Below are positions 34,550 to 44,944 of a DNA stretch of 64,000 bases, one piece after another. Position numbers and translations under genes: made by a program. Source of the DNA: Loripinus fragilis (Eukaryota > Mollusca > Bivalvia > Lucinida > Lucinidae); NCBI GenBank assembly GCA_964019695.1, contig OZ026531.1:3304201-3368200 (forward strand). The letters run 5' to 3'. The notes below the pieces were generated by a model. That model did no database searches. It worked only from the letters and a program-made list of their open reading frames with translations, and had not been told where the DNA came from. The number at the start of each line of letters is the position of its first letter. Position 1 is the stretch's first letter.

Positions 34550-34895
34550 GCACGACCCTTGGGTCGGCACTATAATCACTATGTGAGTCCGTCCGTCCGC
34601 CTGTCCGTCCGTGGTCAATTAGTGATAATGCTCTCAACTCTTGAACAATTATGGTGTATTTAGATCGAATTTTACATACAAATGTATGTTAACATTATCT
34701 AACCACTGGCATATATGTTACAGCCTTATGACAGTTAGATGGATGAGGAATTGCGTCAATTCAGGCGGTTGTGGTCAGTTAGTTAAATGATCATAACTCT
34801 TGAACCGCATGGTACATTTGAATCAAACTTTGCATGCTTATTTATTGTAACATTGTCCAGCCATTGGTATACACAATGCACAATGATGAGGAGAC
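34550..34895 (+). repeat. Degenerate repeat (TAACTCTTGAACCGCA units) around a SINE
   Basis: Words like CTCTTGAACAATTATGGTGTA, CATAACTCTTGAACCGCATG and CATAACTCTAGAACCGCAC recur at about 34635, 34791 and 35275. The last lies beyond the SINE, so the SINE inserted into this repeat. It begins with a (CCGT)n stretch. Confidence 0.5.
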
Positions 34896-34900
34896 TCTGC

Positions 34901-35222
34901 TTTTGTTTGTTTGTTTTGTTGCTTTACGTCCCAAGTCAAGAGCTATGGCCATAGCGGGACGGTCAGTTCACCTAATAACACCTTTTCCTGGGCAAGCTTG
35001 AACAAGCGGTTAACCAGTACTTCGTGCACATACTTGTAACTGACAACAGCCTTTCTAGAATGATTCAGCGAAATGGAGGAGATTGACCGTAGAAATTATT
35101 TCATGATCAATCTCCACGAAAGTATTTGACTGGGCTGGGATCGAACTCGCGACCCCTGGATCTGCAGCCAGACATGTATCTGTAAACAGACAGGTTACTG
35201 ACTGTGCTACACAGCTCGGCTG
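34901..35222 (-). mobile_element. tRNA-derived SINE, nearly complete
   Basis: On the minus strand: a tRNA-like head with A box (TAGCACAGTCAGTAACC) and B box (GGGTCGCGAGTTCGATCCC), a body with GAAGTACTGGTTAACCGCTTG and GGCCATAGCTCTTGACTTGG, and a tail of GCAACAAAACAAACAAAC. A second, 5'-shortened copy lies at 57553-57832. The conserved body across copies marks a SINE family. RUDI and similar bivalve SINEs are comparable, but I cannot assign it. Confidence 0.8.
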
Positions 35223-35835
35223 AGGAGGCTTTGCGCATAATTTTGACTGGTTGATGTCTTTTAGTAAAAATGCTCATAACTCTAGAACCGCACCTTATAT
35301 TTTGGATACTTTTACTTTTTTTAAAATTGGCAGCAAAAATGACAAAGAAAAGTAGTATAGTCCTATTATTATGCATCTTTGAATCAATAATTGTACTGGT
35401 TACTACCATAAAACAACCACAAAACGTATAGCTGTTATAGGCTGGTCTGCGCCTTTGTTGTTCGCAAACACCCGAAGACAGGTTTTCTCGCGCCGAGGCC
35501 CAAAAAACTTTGATGCTTTAGCAATTATATGGGTTAAGTTTTAGTACAAGCATTGATCTAGTTTGTCGATTTTCTTAGCTTTATACTGACACAAGGCAAT
35601 GCATTTATTTTTACGACTGAAAATCGCATGTCATAATGCATACATTTTCCAAAAAAAGCTAACTTAACCATCAGTGCTTGAATCTGGTTCCTGTGGTCTT
35701 TGTAATGAACAAATAAGAAGTTTTGTGAGCTAGAACAAAGAGAAGATAACTCTTAAAAGGGCCTCTGACAGGGTAAATAGGAGTCACAATTTATCACTGC
35801 CTATGGTGTTGAAAACCATGTGCGGGAGCTCCAAC
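35223..35835. other. No gene recognised
   Basis: Apart from the tail of the repeat interrupted by the SINE, nothing identifiable is present. Confidence 0.4.
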
Positions 35836-36056
35836 TTAACTCTTAAAGCGCCACCTACAATTTGCAGCAGACAACAATTTCAAATTGTGCCGCTTTTTCA
35901 AAAAAAACAAAACAAATAAGGCATGTTATTTCATGAGAATTGTCTGATGGCAGACAATTCTCATGTAATATCATGCCTTATTTTTTTCTGAAAATGAGGA
36001 AAGATGTCGCAAAATTTGTCGTGTGCTGCATTCGTGATTGGCGCTTTAAGGGTTAA
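35836..36056. mobile_element. TTAA-flanked MITE, copy 2 (piggyBac-type ends)
   Basis: TTAA, then CTCTTAAAGCGCCACC on the left; GGCGCTTTAAGGG, then TTAA on the right. The inner palindrome is ATGAGAATTGTCTG / CAGACAATTCTCAT. TTAA target sites and CCC-type ends are features of piggyBac-related elements. It ends about 95 bp before the splice-site array. Confidence 0.75.
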
Positions 36057-36149
36057 CCAATGAACAGTCTACACGCGCGACAGCACGGGTATGATAACAA
36101 ACTTCTATCTAAGGCTAAAATAGCTTATATTATTTTCCGTTGTGCTAAA

Positions 36150-37467
36150 ATTGTAACGAATATATGTCACAGACTTTATACTTAGATTGTTTATTTGGTC
36201 CTACTTTGCAGGTTTTTGCGAGAGACTCGCCTAAAGAATAAAGAAGCTAGGCAGCCTCAGTACATAAAATGTCACAGACGTTATACTAAGATTGTTTGCT
36301 TGGTCCTGTTTAGCAGGTTTTTGTGAGAGACTCGCCTACAGAATAGAGAAGTTAGACAGCCTCAGTACATAAAATGTCACAGCCTTTATACTTAGATTGT
36401 TTGTTTGGTCCTGCTTTGCAGGCTTTGCGAGAGACTCGCCTAAAGAATAAAAAAGCTAGGCAGCCTCAGTACATAAAATGTCACAGACTTTATACTTAGA
36501 TTGTTTGTTTGGTCCTGCTTTGTAGGTTTTTGCGAGGGACTCGCTTAAAGAATTAAGAAGCTAGACAGCCTCAGTACATAAAATGTCACAGACTTTATAC
36601 TTAGATTGTTTGTTTGGTCCTGTTTAGCAGGTTTTTGTGAGAGACTCGCCTACAGAATAGAGAAGTTAGACAGCCACAGTACATAAAATGTCACAGACTT
36701 TATACTTAGATTGTTTGTTTGGTCCTGTTTTGTAGGTTTTTGCGTGAGACTCGCCTAAAGAATAAAAAAGCTAGGCAGACTCAGTACATAAAATGTCACA
36801 GACGTTATACTAAGATTGTTTGCTTGGTCCTGTTTAGCAGGTTTTTGTGAGAGACTTGCCTACAGAATAGAGAAGTTAGACAGCCTCAGTACATAAAATG
36901 TCACAGACTTTATACTTAGATTGTTTGTTTGGTCCTGCTTTGCAGGCTTTGCGAGAGACTCGCCTAAAGAATAAAAAAGCTAGGCAGCCTCAGTACATAA
37001 AATGTCACAGACTTTATACTTAGATTGTTTGTTTGGTCCTGCTTTGTAGGTTTTTGCGAGGGACTCGCTTAAAGAATTAAGAAGCTAGACAGCCTCAGTA
37101 CATAAAATGTCACAGACTTTATACTTAGATTGTTTGTTTGGTCCTGTTTAGCAGGTTTTTGTGAGAGACTCGCCTACAGAATAGAGAAGCTAGACAGCCC
37201 TAGTACATAAAATGCCAGAGACTTAATACTTAGATTGTTTGTTTGGTCCTGTTTTGCAGGTTTTTGCGAGAGACTCGCCTAAAGAATAAAAAAGCTAGGC
37301 AGACTCAGTGCATAAAATGTCACAGACTTTAATCTTAGATTGTTTGTTTGTACTAATTTACAGGCTATTGCGAGAGGCTTGTCTAAAGAATAAAGAAGCT
37401 AGGCAGCCTCCGTACATGAAATGTCACAGACTTTATACTTGGATTTTTGTTTGGTACTGTTTTGCAG
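36150..37467 (+). repeat. Array of twelve ~105-bp copies of the intron 1 / exon 2 junction
   Basis: The first exon-like base after the AG falls at 36212, 36317, 36422, 36526, 36631, 36736, 36841, 36946, 37050, 37155, 37260 and 37364, then at 37468 in the real exon (steps of 104 or 105). Each unit holds the pyrimidine-rich acceptor (TTTGGTCCTGNTTTGCAG or TAGCAG or TGTAG), the exon 2 start (TTTTTGCGAGAGACTCGCCT ... CCTCAGTACAT), then ATAAAATGTCACAGACTTTA instead of the exon continuation. Units translate to FLRETRLKNKEARQPQY and reach a stop. Some stop at once (TGA in TTTTTGTGA). None shows a GT donor of quality. Confidence 0.92.
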
Positions 37468-37631
37468 GTTTTTGCGAGATGCTCGCCTAAAGAATAAAGA
37501 AGCTAGGAAGCCTCAGTACATGGAGAACCCCATAAATGCCTTCCATTTTGTAAGTCGGATGAATACAGACTGGAAGCTGGCACTTGACAACATTAACTGT
37601 GAAGAATGTATAGAAACGAAACCATCTAAGG
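37468..37631 (+). CDS. P4HA-like: Prolyl 4-hydroxylase subunit alpha-like, exon 2 (partial gene)
   Basis: 164 bp encode FLRDARLKNKEARKPQYMEN, then PINAFHFVSRMNTDWKLALD, then NINCEECIETKPSK. The NPINAF..V.R.NTDW block corresponds to the HPVNAFKLMKRLNTEW region of the vertebrate alpha subunit N-terminal domain, which mediates dimerisation. The acceptor TACTGTTTTGCAG|G is good, and the first base completes the Thr codon opened by exon 1. The likely donor is AAGG|GTAGGT at 37632, leaving phase 1. Relative to family members the linker between the first helix and this block is of ordinary length, so no exon between the two is required. The following exons (peptide-binding and catalytic domains) are not found in the remaining 26 kb. 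The twelve junction copies immediately upstream offer competing acceptors. Confidence 0.82.
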
Positions 37632-37707
37632 GTAGGTTGAGACATTTACATAGGTCCAGATAAGGATAGTTTGTACATCTAAAATTGCTTTCTATTCCTT
37701 ACCTATC

Positions 37708-37840
37708 AATTTTAACATGTGTTTTGGGTGCTTAAACGAAACGTCTCATTGAGACGGTTCTTTTAAGTACCCACAACATATGTTTGGTTGAGAAATAAGA
37801 AAAATAATTTTTCAGTACGCACTCTTATCTGAAGGCCTGA
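37708..37840 (+). repeat. Hairpin repeat family, copy 3
   Basis: CAATTTTAACATGTGTTTTG, core GAAACGTCTCATTGAGACGGTTC, GGTTGAGAAATAAGAAAAA and GCACTCTTATCTGAAGG match copy 1 in order. A weaker fourth copy lies near 38150-38260 (GACATCTCACTGAGGCG). Confidence 0.75.
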
Positions 37841-38387
37841 TTTATATGTTAATTAATACTTGTATCTATACATTAGTACACAAAGGACGTGCCCCATATT
37901 CAGAACTTCGATATTCAATATTAGCTGGTACCAAGTTGCACAAAATCAACATTTATTACAACTGGCCATCCTATGTTCCGCCAATCATATGCTGTGTTTT
38001 AAAATTAAAGTACAGACGAAAAAGCGTTAAAATATCCTCCCATTAAAACTATTCCCGAAGTGTCGATACTTAATTACAATATTACTGCACTGCATGTATT
38101 TCACTAAACCTTACATGTATATCAACTTGAAACTCGGTCTGTTCGAGTGTTATTGTTTTGCATGAAGGAGACATCTCACTGAGGCGATTCGTTTTTAGTA
38201 TCTACAGCATACGTTTTGATTTTGAAATAGGCTAGCGTTTAATTATCTCCCTTGAGTTTGATTATGTGTGTTTGTACTCGGGGCGGTTCCTTAGGGTGTG
38301 TGCAACACATATGTTTTTAAGCAGAAACAGGAACATGTTTCTAAATGAGCTCTTTAAAGATAGCAGTAGGTTTTGTTTCTTTCATAT

Positions 38388-38614
38388 GAGCCGTAAAATG
38401 AGATTTTCAACAATGTGGTATGTGCGACCAGCAAAGCCTCAGATAAAACTGTGCATGCGCCCGGTCTAATCAGCGCCTTCGCTAGTTACTTGTATTCTAT
38501 GAGTGTTAAGCGGCTGACCAAGCACCATTTGGAGTGTCTAAGCTTAAAAAGACGCTGCGTCTGAGTCTGCACTTGTCAAAATGCCAAATTGTTGGAAATA
38601 TCATATCTTTGCTC
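38388..38614. mobile_element. GAGCC-type MITE, copy 2
   Basis: It begins ATAT|GAGCCGTAAAATGAGA and ends TTGGAAATATCATATCTTTGCTC|ATAT. Part of a ~360-bp tandem duplication with the next copy. Confidence 0.75.
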
Positions 38615-38747
38615 ATATTCTTTATGTTTCAATCCATTTAACTTGATTGCAGTTAAAATTGTTCTAGTCTTAAAATGTCTTCTTTGAAGCTGTCTTCAAT
38701 GCTGCTGTGTTTATATTGTTTTGTGTTGTTATGTTACATTCAGACAT

Positions 38748-38981
38748 GAGCCGCGTCAAGAGATTTCCAACAATGTGGTATGTGTAAGCAGCAAAGGCTC
38801 AGACCAGCCTGCACATACGCGGAGCCTGATCAGAGCCTTTGCTAGTTGCTTGAATATCCTATGAGTGTTAAGCTACTGACCAAGCACCATTTAAAGTGAC
38901 TTAGCTTAAAAGAAAGCTGCACAGGCTCGTCTGAGTCTGCACTTGTCAAACTGCCACATTGTTGGAAATCACATTACATTT
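38748..38981. mobile_element. GAGCC-type MITE, copy 3
   Basis: GAGCCGCGTCAAGAGATTTCC to TTGTTGGAAATCACATTAC. The right end is decayed. The following TCCATTTAACTTGATTGCAG stretch (to about 39115) repeats the flank of copy 2 at 38632-38745, so copies 2 and 3 arose by local tandem duplication. Confidence 0.75.
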
Positions 38982-39218
38982 GCAAAATTATGCTACAGTC
39001 CATTTAACTTGATTGCAGTTTAAATTGATCTGGTCTTAAAATGGATCTAGTTTTTTTTAAGCTTTCTTCAATGCTTTTGTGTTTATATTGTTTTGTGTTG
39101 TTATGTAACATTCAGCTAACCTTGGTTAGGGGTCCTGATCCATCATGAAATCTTGAAATATTTGAAAAGTTTGATTCTTCTTTTTAAAGTATCTTGATTG
39201 TTAATTTAAGCATGTTAT

Positions 39219-39455
39219 GAGCCAGTGCATGAGATTTCCAACAATGTGGCATTTAGACATGTGTGGACTTGGACGAGCCTCTGCAGCCTCCTTTTAAGGT
39301 TAGAAACCCAAAATGGCTGTCAGTCAGTAGCTTAACAATTATAGAATGCTCAAGCGACTAGCAAAGGCTCTGATCAGACTGTGCGTATGCGCAGGCTGAT
39401 ATAAGGCTTTGCTGGTCGCACATACCACATTGTTGGAAATCTCATGCACTGGCTC
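39219..39455. mobile_element. GAGCC-type MITE, copy 4, well preserved
   Basis: GAGCCAGTGCATGAGATTTC and GAAATCTCATGCACTGGCTC are perfect inverted ends. The interior is in the opposite orientation to the other copies. Confidence 0.85.
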
Positions 39456-39579
39456 AATTATTAAATCTTTCATTAACTCTGATTAGATATCACAGGCAGA
39501 AATCTGTCTTCTCGGATTATTCATTGAACCAAATATTCAATAATGTAAAACTTTGAACCCCACCCCACACCAGGGATTA

Positions 39580-40010
39580 TTCTAACTTAGAATGTCACGA
39601 GAGAAAGTTTCTCGCACACCAGATTGGGATTTCCTTCGTTTTTACCCATGTGAGATATTTCTATCTCACATCCCCGTACCAGCCCTAGGGAAAGATAAAA
39701 AAACGAATAGCCGCACGTTGGCCAGATGTCGATCAGTGACTTCATTGTAATGTTAAAAAGACGTCACCATGTGGCATCTCAGCGATTTCAGGATTTTCTG
39801 GAAGTCTTTTTCATCTTTCCCAATATAAAATGCGGTACTTAGTGGTGAGCCAGAAAAAAGAAAACTATTATTCATGTGAGGATGAGATAGATAAATCCTT
39901 CCCTTTTGATCACCGCTCGTCATCACTCGGAAAGCCTCGTGATGCCAATCGTTGATCCTCGAGATGGATTTTCTATCCCACCCTCACACTCATTATGGAT
40001 TCTTATAATC
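39580..40010. repeat. Composite of repeats around the pseudogene's left flank
   Basis: 39730-39880 (GACGTCACCATG, TTTCAGGATTTTCTGGAAG, GGTGAGCCAGAAA) resembles 45177-45290 in the same orientation. 39885-40000 is a near-palindromic unit (TGAGGATGAGATAG ... CCTCGTGATGCCAA ... TATCCCACCCTCAC) of the family at 6618-6930 and 45290-45370. Confidence 0.55.
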
Positions 40011-40234
40011 TCATTCAGCCAAAACTGATAAGAAAATGATTAATTATAAATTTTATCATAACCCTCAGCTAATATTAATACCATTTTGCTATGAGGTATT
40101 TCTCATTCGGCTAATTTCAATGAGATTTTGGCATAAATATAAGCAAATCTAAATTTCTTGCACACTGAACAAGGATATCTAATATTTTAATCTGAGTCAG
40201 AAATTCTTATCTTACCCATAGTAGAGTTGCTACG

Positions 40235-40395
40235 TGCAAAATCATAAACCTTGACTTCAAATCATGATGCATGGCTCCCTCTGATATAGAAGTTCCTCAG
40301 GACCACAGAAAAAAAAACATCCAAAGACACAAGCTGTATCTCAAAATTTAAGATGGCCGCCGTCGGCAATATTTGGGGTCATATTCAAAACTTAT
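40235..40395 (-). repeat. Left inverted repeat flanking the pseudogene
   Basis: ATCATGATGCATGGCTCCCT, GAAGTTCCTCAGGACCA, CAAGCTGTATCTCAAAATTT and AAGATGGCCGCCGTCGGC are the complement of 44945-45105, in the same order and at about 85-90% identity by eye. Confidence 0.8.
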
Positions 40396-40590
40396 AAGAA
40401 CCATGCATGGTCCCAGGACTTTGTAATGTATAAACTATTGTGATACATAGTTTCTAGCTAATTTGATGTTCATTTGGGCTCATTTCTGGCATCAACTATG
40501 CTTTTGGAGTGTGGTTTGATTATCAAAAAATACTCAGAGTTGAAATGTTTGTCGCTTTTGAAAGCATCCTTGTAATTGTTCTTTAAGTCA

Positions 40591-43500
40591 TTATCCGTCT
40601 GTCTCTTCCACACTCCTATTACCATTATGGGATCACAAACCTTTACATTTACAAAGAGGCATACAGGTTTGCAAATGCATACACCACGTGCAAGGAATTG
40701 TTAGTCCCTCTTACAATGGACCATAACAAGCTCATGTAAATTCATCGAAATGATGGGAATCCTGGTATAAATTGGAGACGGCTTAGTGTCAGGAGTTTCT
40801 AGCTGCCATCCCCAACTCGTTGGAGACACTGGATCTGGAGATTTGTTTAGTGTACTATCCCATACATATCTACTCTGATAGGCCTCTGTAAGGAAGTGTT
40901 GATACAGAACACCACTGCTTGGCGGCATTTGTGAAATAGCTAGAGTCTGGTAGCATCTACAGCTTTAATCTCCTCTTCATAGATACCGTAAAGCTGTGTG
41001 ACAAATCTCTCAAGCACAATTTCATGAGTTCTGATTATCTCTTGGGTTGGTTTAGGGCTAGAGAGCAGCCGTAGCCGCAAAGTATGTTCTGGCAGAGACT
41101 GCCACACTGGCCAGGCGGTCTTTTTAACTTTGCCAAAGAATGCCGAAGTCGTATAGCAACCAGTTAATGCATGAAACGCTCGCAGTGCTAAAACTTTAGA
41201 TGGGCCAAGTTCTCATATAATATCATGAACTGGAATGTATCTGTAAAATTGACGCATTCCAAATGCTATCCAGAGTTCACCAATCTGCTGTCCAAGGGCT
41301 AGAAATGTTGAGACGCCCATAACAACAACATCAGTGTCACTGGTTCCTACAATAACTCGACGATGACCAGCGACGGTGGTAGCAGCCACAGGTAGAAAAA
41401 GACTAGTGTCAGATGCCTCCTGTATGCAGGAGGCGACTGCACCAACTTCAGCATCAGGCAATGAACTGGCACATTCATCGAAAATTGTGATGAATAGGTG
41501 CTTGCCCTGTGGAAGCGTTATGTCTTTTAAGTTTTTGGCCAGCTCAACAAATCTGGCTTGTTCAAGTCAACATGAAGGAAGGTAGCCCAATTGCTAAGAA
41601 TTTTCGTTGAGAATGTAACCCGCCTTCGTGCTCCACTGCCTTTTTACTCTAAGACAGGTTTGAAATTTCAAGACGGGTTTGAAGTCAGGAACTCAGGAAC
41701 AAACATCCCAGACGATGTCAACCTGATTATTTCTTTCAAACCAAGAGAGGATGTATGGCACAAATACATTTGTGAAATAGTCTCTGATGGTTAGAGCACT
41801 TCCATGACAAAGCATTTGAATGAGATCAGCACAATCCAGCACAGCAGCTGTTGTCACTGTTCTCTGATTGTCAAGATCAGCAGGGACAATGTAGTCCAGG
41901 ATCTCACTCTTGTTTCCATGGTGAAGACTCCCTTCCGAGTAAGCGAGGGAGGACGGGTAGAGCTTTCGTAGGAGAAAACATAGTCCCTAGTAATGCGACC
42001 AGAACTGGCTGCCAACAAAATCTGCGTAGTTTTCGCTTGTTGGATTTTGATAACAGATACCTCCGATTTTCTGCGTGGTTTCAGACAGAGAAGCCTTTAA
42101 CAACATCAGATTCGTTTTGTGCACTGTAGCCGTTAAAGTCTTTTCCTGAGTGCTGACTCGCTTGTTGAAAAATGTTGTGTATAGCTGCAATCCGATGTCT
42201 TTCACTTTTCTCACATTGTCTACTACATCCAGAAGCATAAAAATTGACTTGTCGAAGGCCAGTAGTTCACCAATGTCTGCAAAGAAAGGATTCCCCAACT
42301 GTTCAAATGCATCAACTAATGCTATAACATCTGACTTGTAGTCGGCTTGGAATTGGGGTATTGTTCATACAAGAGGTGTTTCATGTTTATTTGAACAAAT
42401 TTGAAATTGCCGTATCTCATGTATTTCTTGTTATATTTAGTAATAATAAATTAACATTGGTTAATCAGATATCCAGAAAAGCGCAGTCATCAAGAAAATA
42501 TCTCTTAACTTTATTCGCTGGATTAAAACAGTCTTTGAAGATGAGTAGCCAAAATTTAAGCGTTTAAAATTGCTTTCTGAAACGAAATGTTCAAAATCGT
42601 TCTTGAACGATTTCTCTTAAAGGGGTGAAGTTTTTCTCTTCAAACCTATTATAAATTATACATAAATGATTAAAGTGTGTTCTGCTAAGAAATAAAGCAT
42701 TTCTGTTGGATATTTACTTTTTTTAAAGCAACTTAAACATCAAATTTTGGGGTTTACAGTTTCCAAAGCAACACTAAATTGTTAGCAAAATACATGAATG
42801 CAATATTTGGTGATCAGTTTTATCTGCGATATATTCTTGAACTATTTAAAAACTTATGACGGCTGTGAGTTTTGAGAATTTGTTTTTCACAATTCGTCCA
42901 GGACACATTTTAAACATGGAACGCCCCATTTGGGCACTAGTATGGTAGAACTTATAAAGCCCAGTTGTCAAGTAAATGCCTGCGCACAGAAGCTGATTTT
43001 CATTTGAATTATTGGCTGAATGCTCCTCTAAACTTAAAAGAAGTTTGAACACTTTTATATGCATTTTTATTAGAAATACACCTGTTTTAGCTCTTAAAAT
43101 CAGTTAAAGGGGGATGGGCGTGTATTATGGGACGCCGTGTTATGGTTATGCTTTAAATTGCCTAAGTATCTGTTTGGTGATACAAGGGATAAGTTCGTTA
43201 TTTAAGAGAAAACAAAAGTTATTTATTTTATTTACATGCAACCTCGAAAAACGAAATTCACATTTGTTTAAATAAACATGAAACAGGTCTCGTAGTGAAT
43301 CCGTTGATCCGACTCGTCTGTTCCCTCAAATTCTCTAACTAGGCGAGCCAGCTCTGGGCGAACTACCTGTTCATGGCAAACTGTGATAGGATCATCCAGG
43401 GTTTCTATAATACCAGCATGATTTTTGAGCCAATCGATTAGTTGCTCGTGCATCTAGTCACGTGGTATTTTTGAGAATGTTCGTCGTGACTCTTGACCCA

Positions 43501-44347
43501 TGAAGTGACCACGTTGAAACTATACATACAAAGCAATTTGTCGTTCTTCAAGTGTTATCATGTCACATGGATTGCTAGGTTCTGAGCATAGTGAGTATGA
43601 ACCAGCACGGAACGCCATTGCATCAGATAATCAAGTGTCTCCATATATAGTGAGAAGTCAGCTGTGCGACATGACCTTACAAATTGAAGAATCAGAAGAT
43701 CTAACTCCATGGACTTGAACCAGTAATCTGCTTGGGGTTGTTCTACACACAACTGCTTAAGCCATACATCAAACGGCAGAGTAACGAGGTCACAATTATC
43801 ATTATTTGTCGTTCTTTCAACATACTGATCATAAGCCTTTCTCATAAGCATGTACAAAGCGGCTACTGATACCTGGTGCATGTACCTAGTCCTACAGATA
43901 CGATGAACACTGATGAAGGATTGAGCTTTGCCGCTAGTTGAGATACCACTGTTAGTGAGTGCTGTTAACCAGCCACTACCATCCAGCCAGTCACTAGACA
44001 CACCCACAGCATTTTCTCATTGTGCATTGCCCCCAAAGTCACCAGAAAGAAGTTCTCCCCATGTGGATACTTCCACTGAAGTTTCTTAGCAAGCGTGGAT
44101 AACGGTTGATCAGCTACAATGGCTGGTGTCTGTCCTGGATTGATGTCGTTGATAGCTTGGCGGCGAACTTTCATCCCATGTCAAACCACTGCAGGACTGT
44201 TGGGAGACTCATTAAACAAAGATAGCAAGTACGACTTTGTTTGGGCAGTAGCAGGATGCTTTGTGATGCTGGCATGGTATAATGCTGCCCATGAGATCCA
44301 TTCATTTGCTTCTAAAGTCTGTTGGCACAAAATGTTTCTCACTTTCT
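40591..44347 (-). pseudogene. Degenerate copy of an invertebrate multicopy protein (WLDGSGW / DTDVVV family)
   Basis: Reading the minus strand: KVRNILCQQTLEANEWISWA and DINPGQTPAIVADQPLSTLA (44.35-44.1 kb); SSDWLDGSGWLTALTNSGIS and RICRTRYMHQVSVAALYMLM (43.97-43.8 kb); ARLVREFEGTDESDQRIHYE (43.4-43.3 kb); after the 42377-43285 insertion, EQLGNPFFADIGELLAFDKS (42.3 kb); GSGARRRVTFSTKILSNWAT (41.6 kb); GTSDTDVVVMGVSTF and ELWIAFGMRQFYRYIPVHDI (41.35-41.22 kb); RAFHALTGCYTTSAFFGK (41.15 kb); SPTSWGWQLETPD (40.8 kb); and a Cys-rich tail CMPLCKCKG (40.65 kb) before a stop at 40591. I recognise this as a large uncharacterised family, often multicopy in cnidarians, molluscs and other invertebrates. 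The DTDVVV and GCD motifs may form a PIN/XPG-like nuclease site (inference). Here the GCD Asp is Tyr; stops (AVV*HGM, DII*ELG) and frameshifts make it dead. Confidence 0.8.
42377..43285. mobile_element. 909-bp TIR element inserted in the pseudogene
   Basis: Ends are TGTTTCATGTTTATTTGAAC and its complement, with ~27 bp of inverted similarity. The pseudogene reading stops at each edge (RIHYET on one side, QADYKSDV on the other), which shows a clean insertion. The right ~720 bp align with 1-722. No transposase frame. The target duplication is not resolved. Confidence 0.8.
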
Positions 44348-44484
44348 ACAACCAAGTGTAGCCTTTCTGAAGGATGTGAAGCTAGAAAAGGATGACTGTT
44401 GGTTCCATTGGCAGGCAGGAGCATGTACAACTGCATCGTTAGGTAGCATGATGTTCAAATCAACTGTTGTGTATATAGAGGATC

Positions 44485-44640
44485 TTACATGAGTGCTCAT
44501 GTTTTATTGAATTTATTAAACGAGTTGGGGAAAAGAGATAAAATGCGAGGCTTGCCGAGCATTTTATCTCTTTTTCACAACGAGTTTAATAAATTCAATA
44601 ATACAAGAGCACGAATGTTAGATTCTATTTATCATATGAC
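44485..44640. mobile_element. Hairpin MITE with ~65-bp arms
   Basis: GAGTGCTCATGTTTTATTGA ... TATTAAACGAGTTGGG..AAAAGAGATAAAATGC, a short GAGGCTTGCC loop, then the complementary arm ending CAATAATACAAGAGCACG. It lies between the pseudogene 5' end and the right inverted repeat. The outer end (CATGAGCACTCATGTAAGATC) recurs near 48697. Confidence 0.75.
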
Positions 44641-44944
44641 AAATACTTTGAAATCTCATTTCTGGCGTAAAAACGTTATAATTCTGTCATTATGTACGCA
44701 GCGTTGTTATGGACGTCATTACGTTTCCCGAAAATCGATAAACCACTAGTGGTTTACAGATTTTATTGCATGGCGTTATTTCACTCCCAGACGCGACGTC
44801 ATATGATAAATTTTTATATAGCCTTACTGTTTTACCTTTAAAACGTAATGAAATGCAAATATGACGTCAGAAATGGAATCAGTGACCCGCAATTACATGT
44901 ATCATAACATAATAGATGTAAAAATGTTTCTAGGCTATGGGCCG

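Larger units (their letters stand above)
7483..37467 (+). other. Intron 1 of the P4HA-like gene (~30 kb)
   Basis: It is bounded by the donor GTAAGT at 7483 and the acceptor TTTTGCAG ending at 37467. Everything between is repeat-derived or unrecognised, and no further exon of this gene was found in it. The last ~1.3 kb is a tandem array copied from the intron-exon 2 junction. The alternative that the two exons belong to different gene copies is less likely, because frame, phase and domain order fit. Confidence 0.65.

Noticed and set aside
36212..37467. The twelve junction copies as genuine mutually exclusive exons
   Set aside because: Each lacks a donor site and has an in-frame stop or frame change before the next unit, so they cannot work as cassette exons. 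They are reported as a repeat with competing acceptors.
36150..37467. CRISPR-like array (regular repeats)
   Set aside because: The repeats are contiguous with no unique spacers, and the genome is clearly animal.
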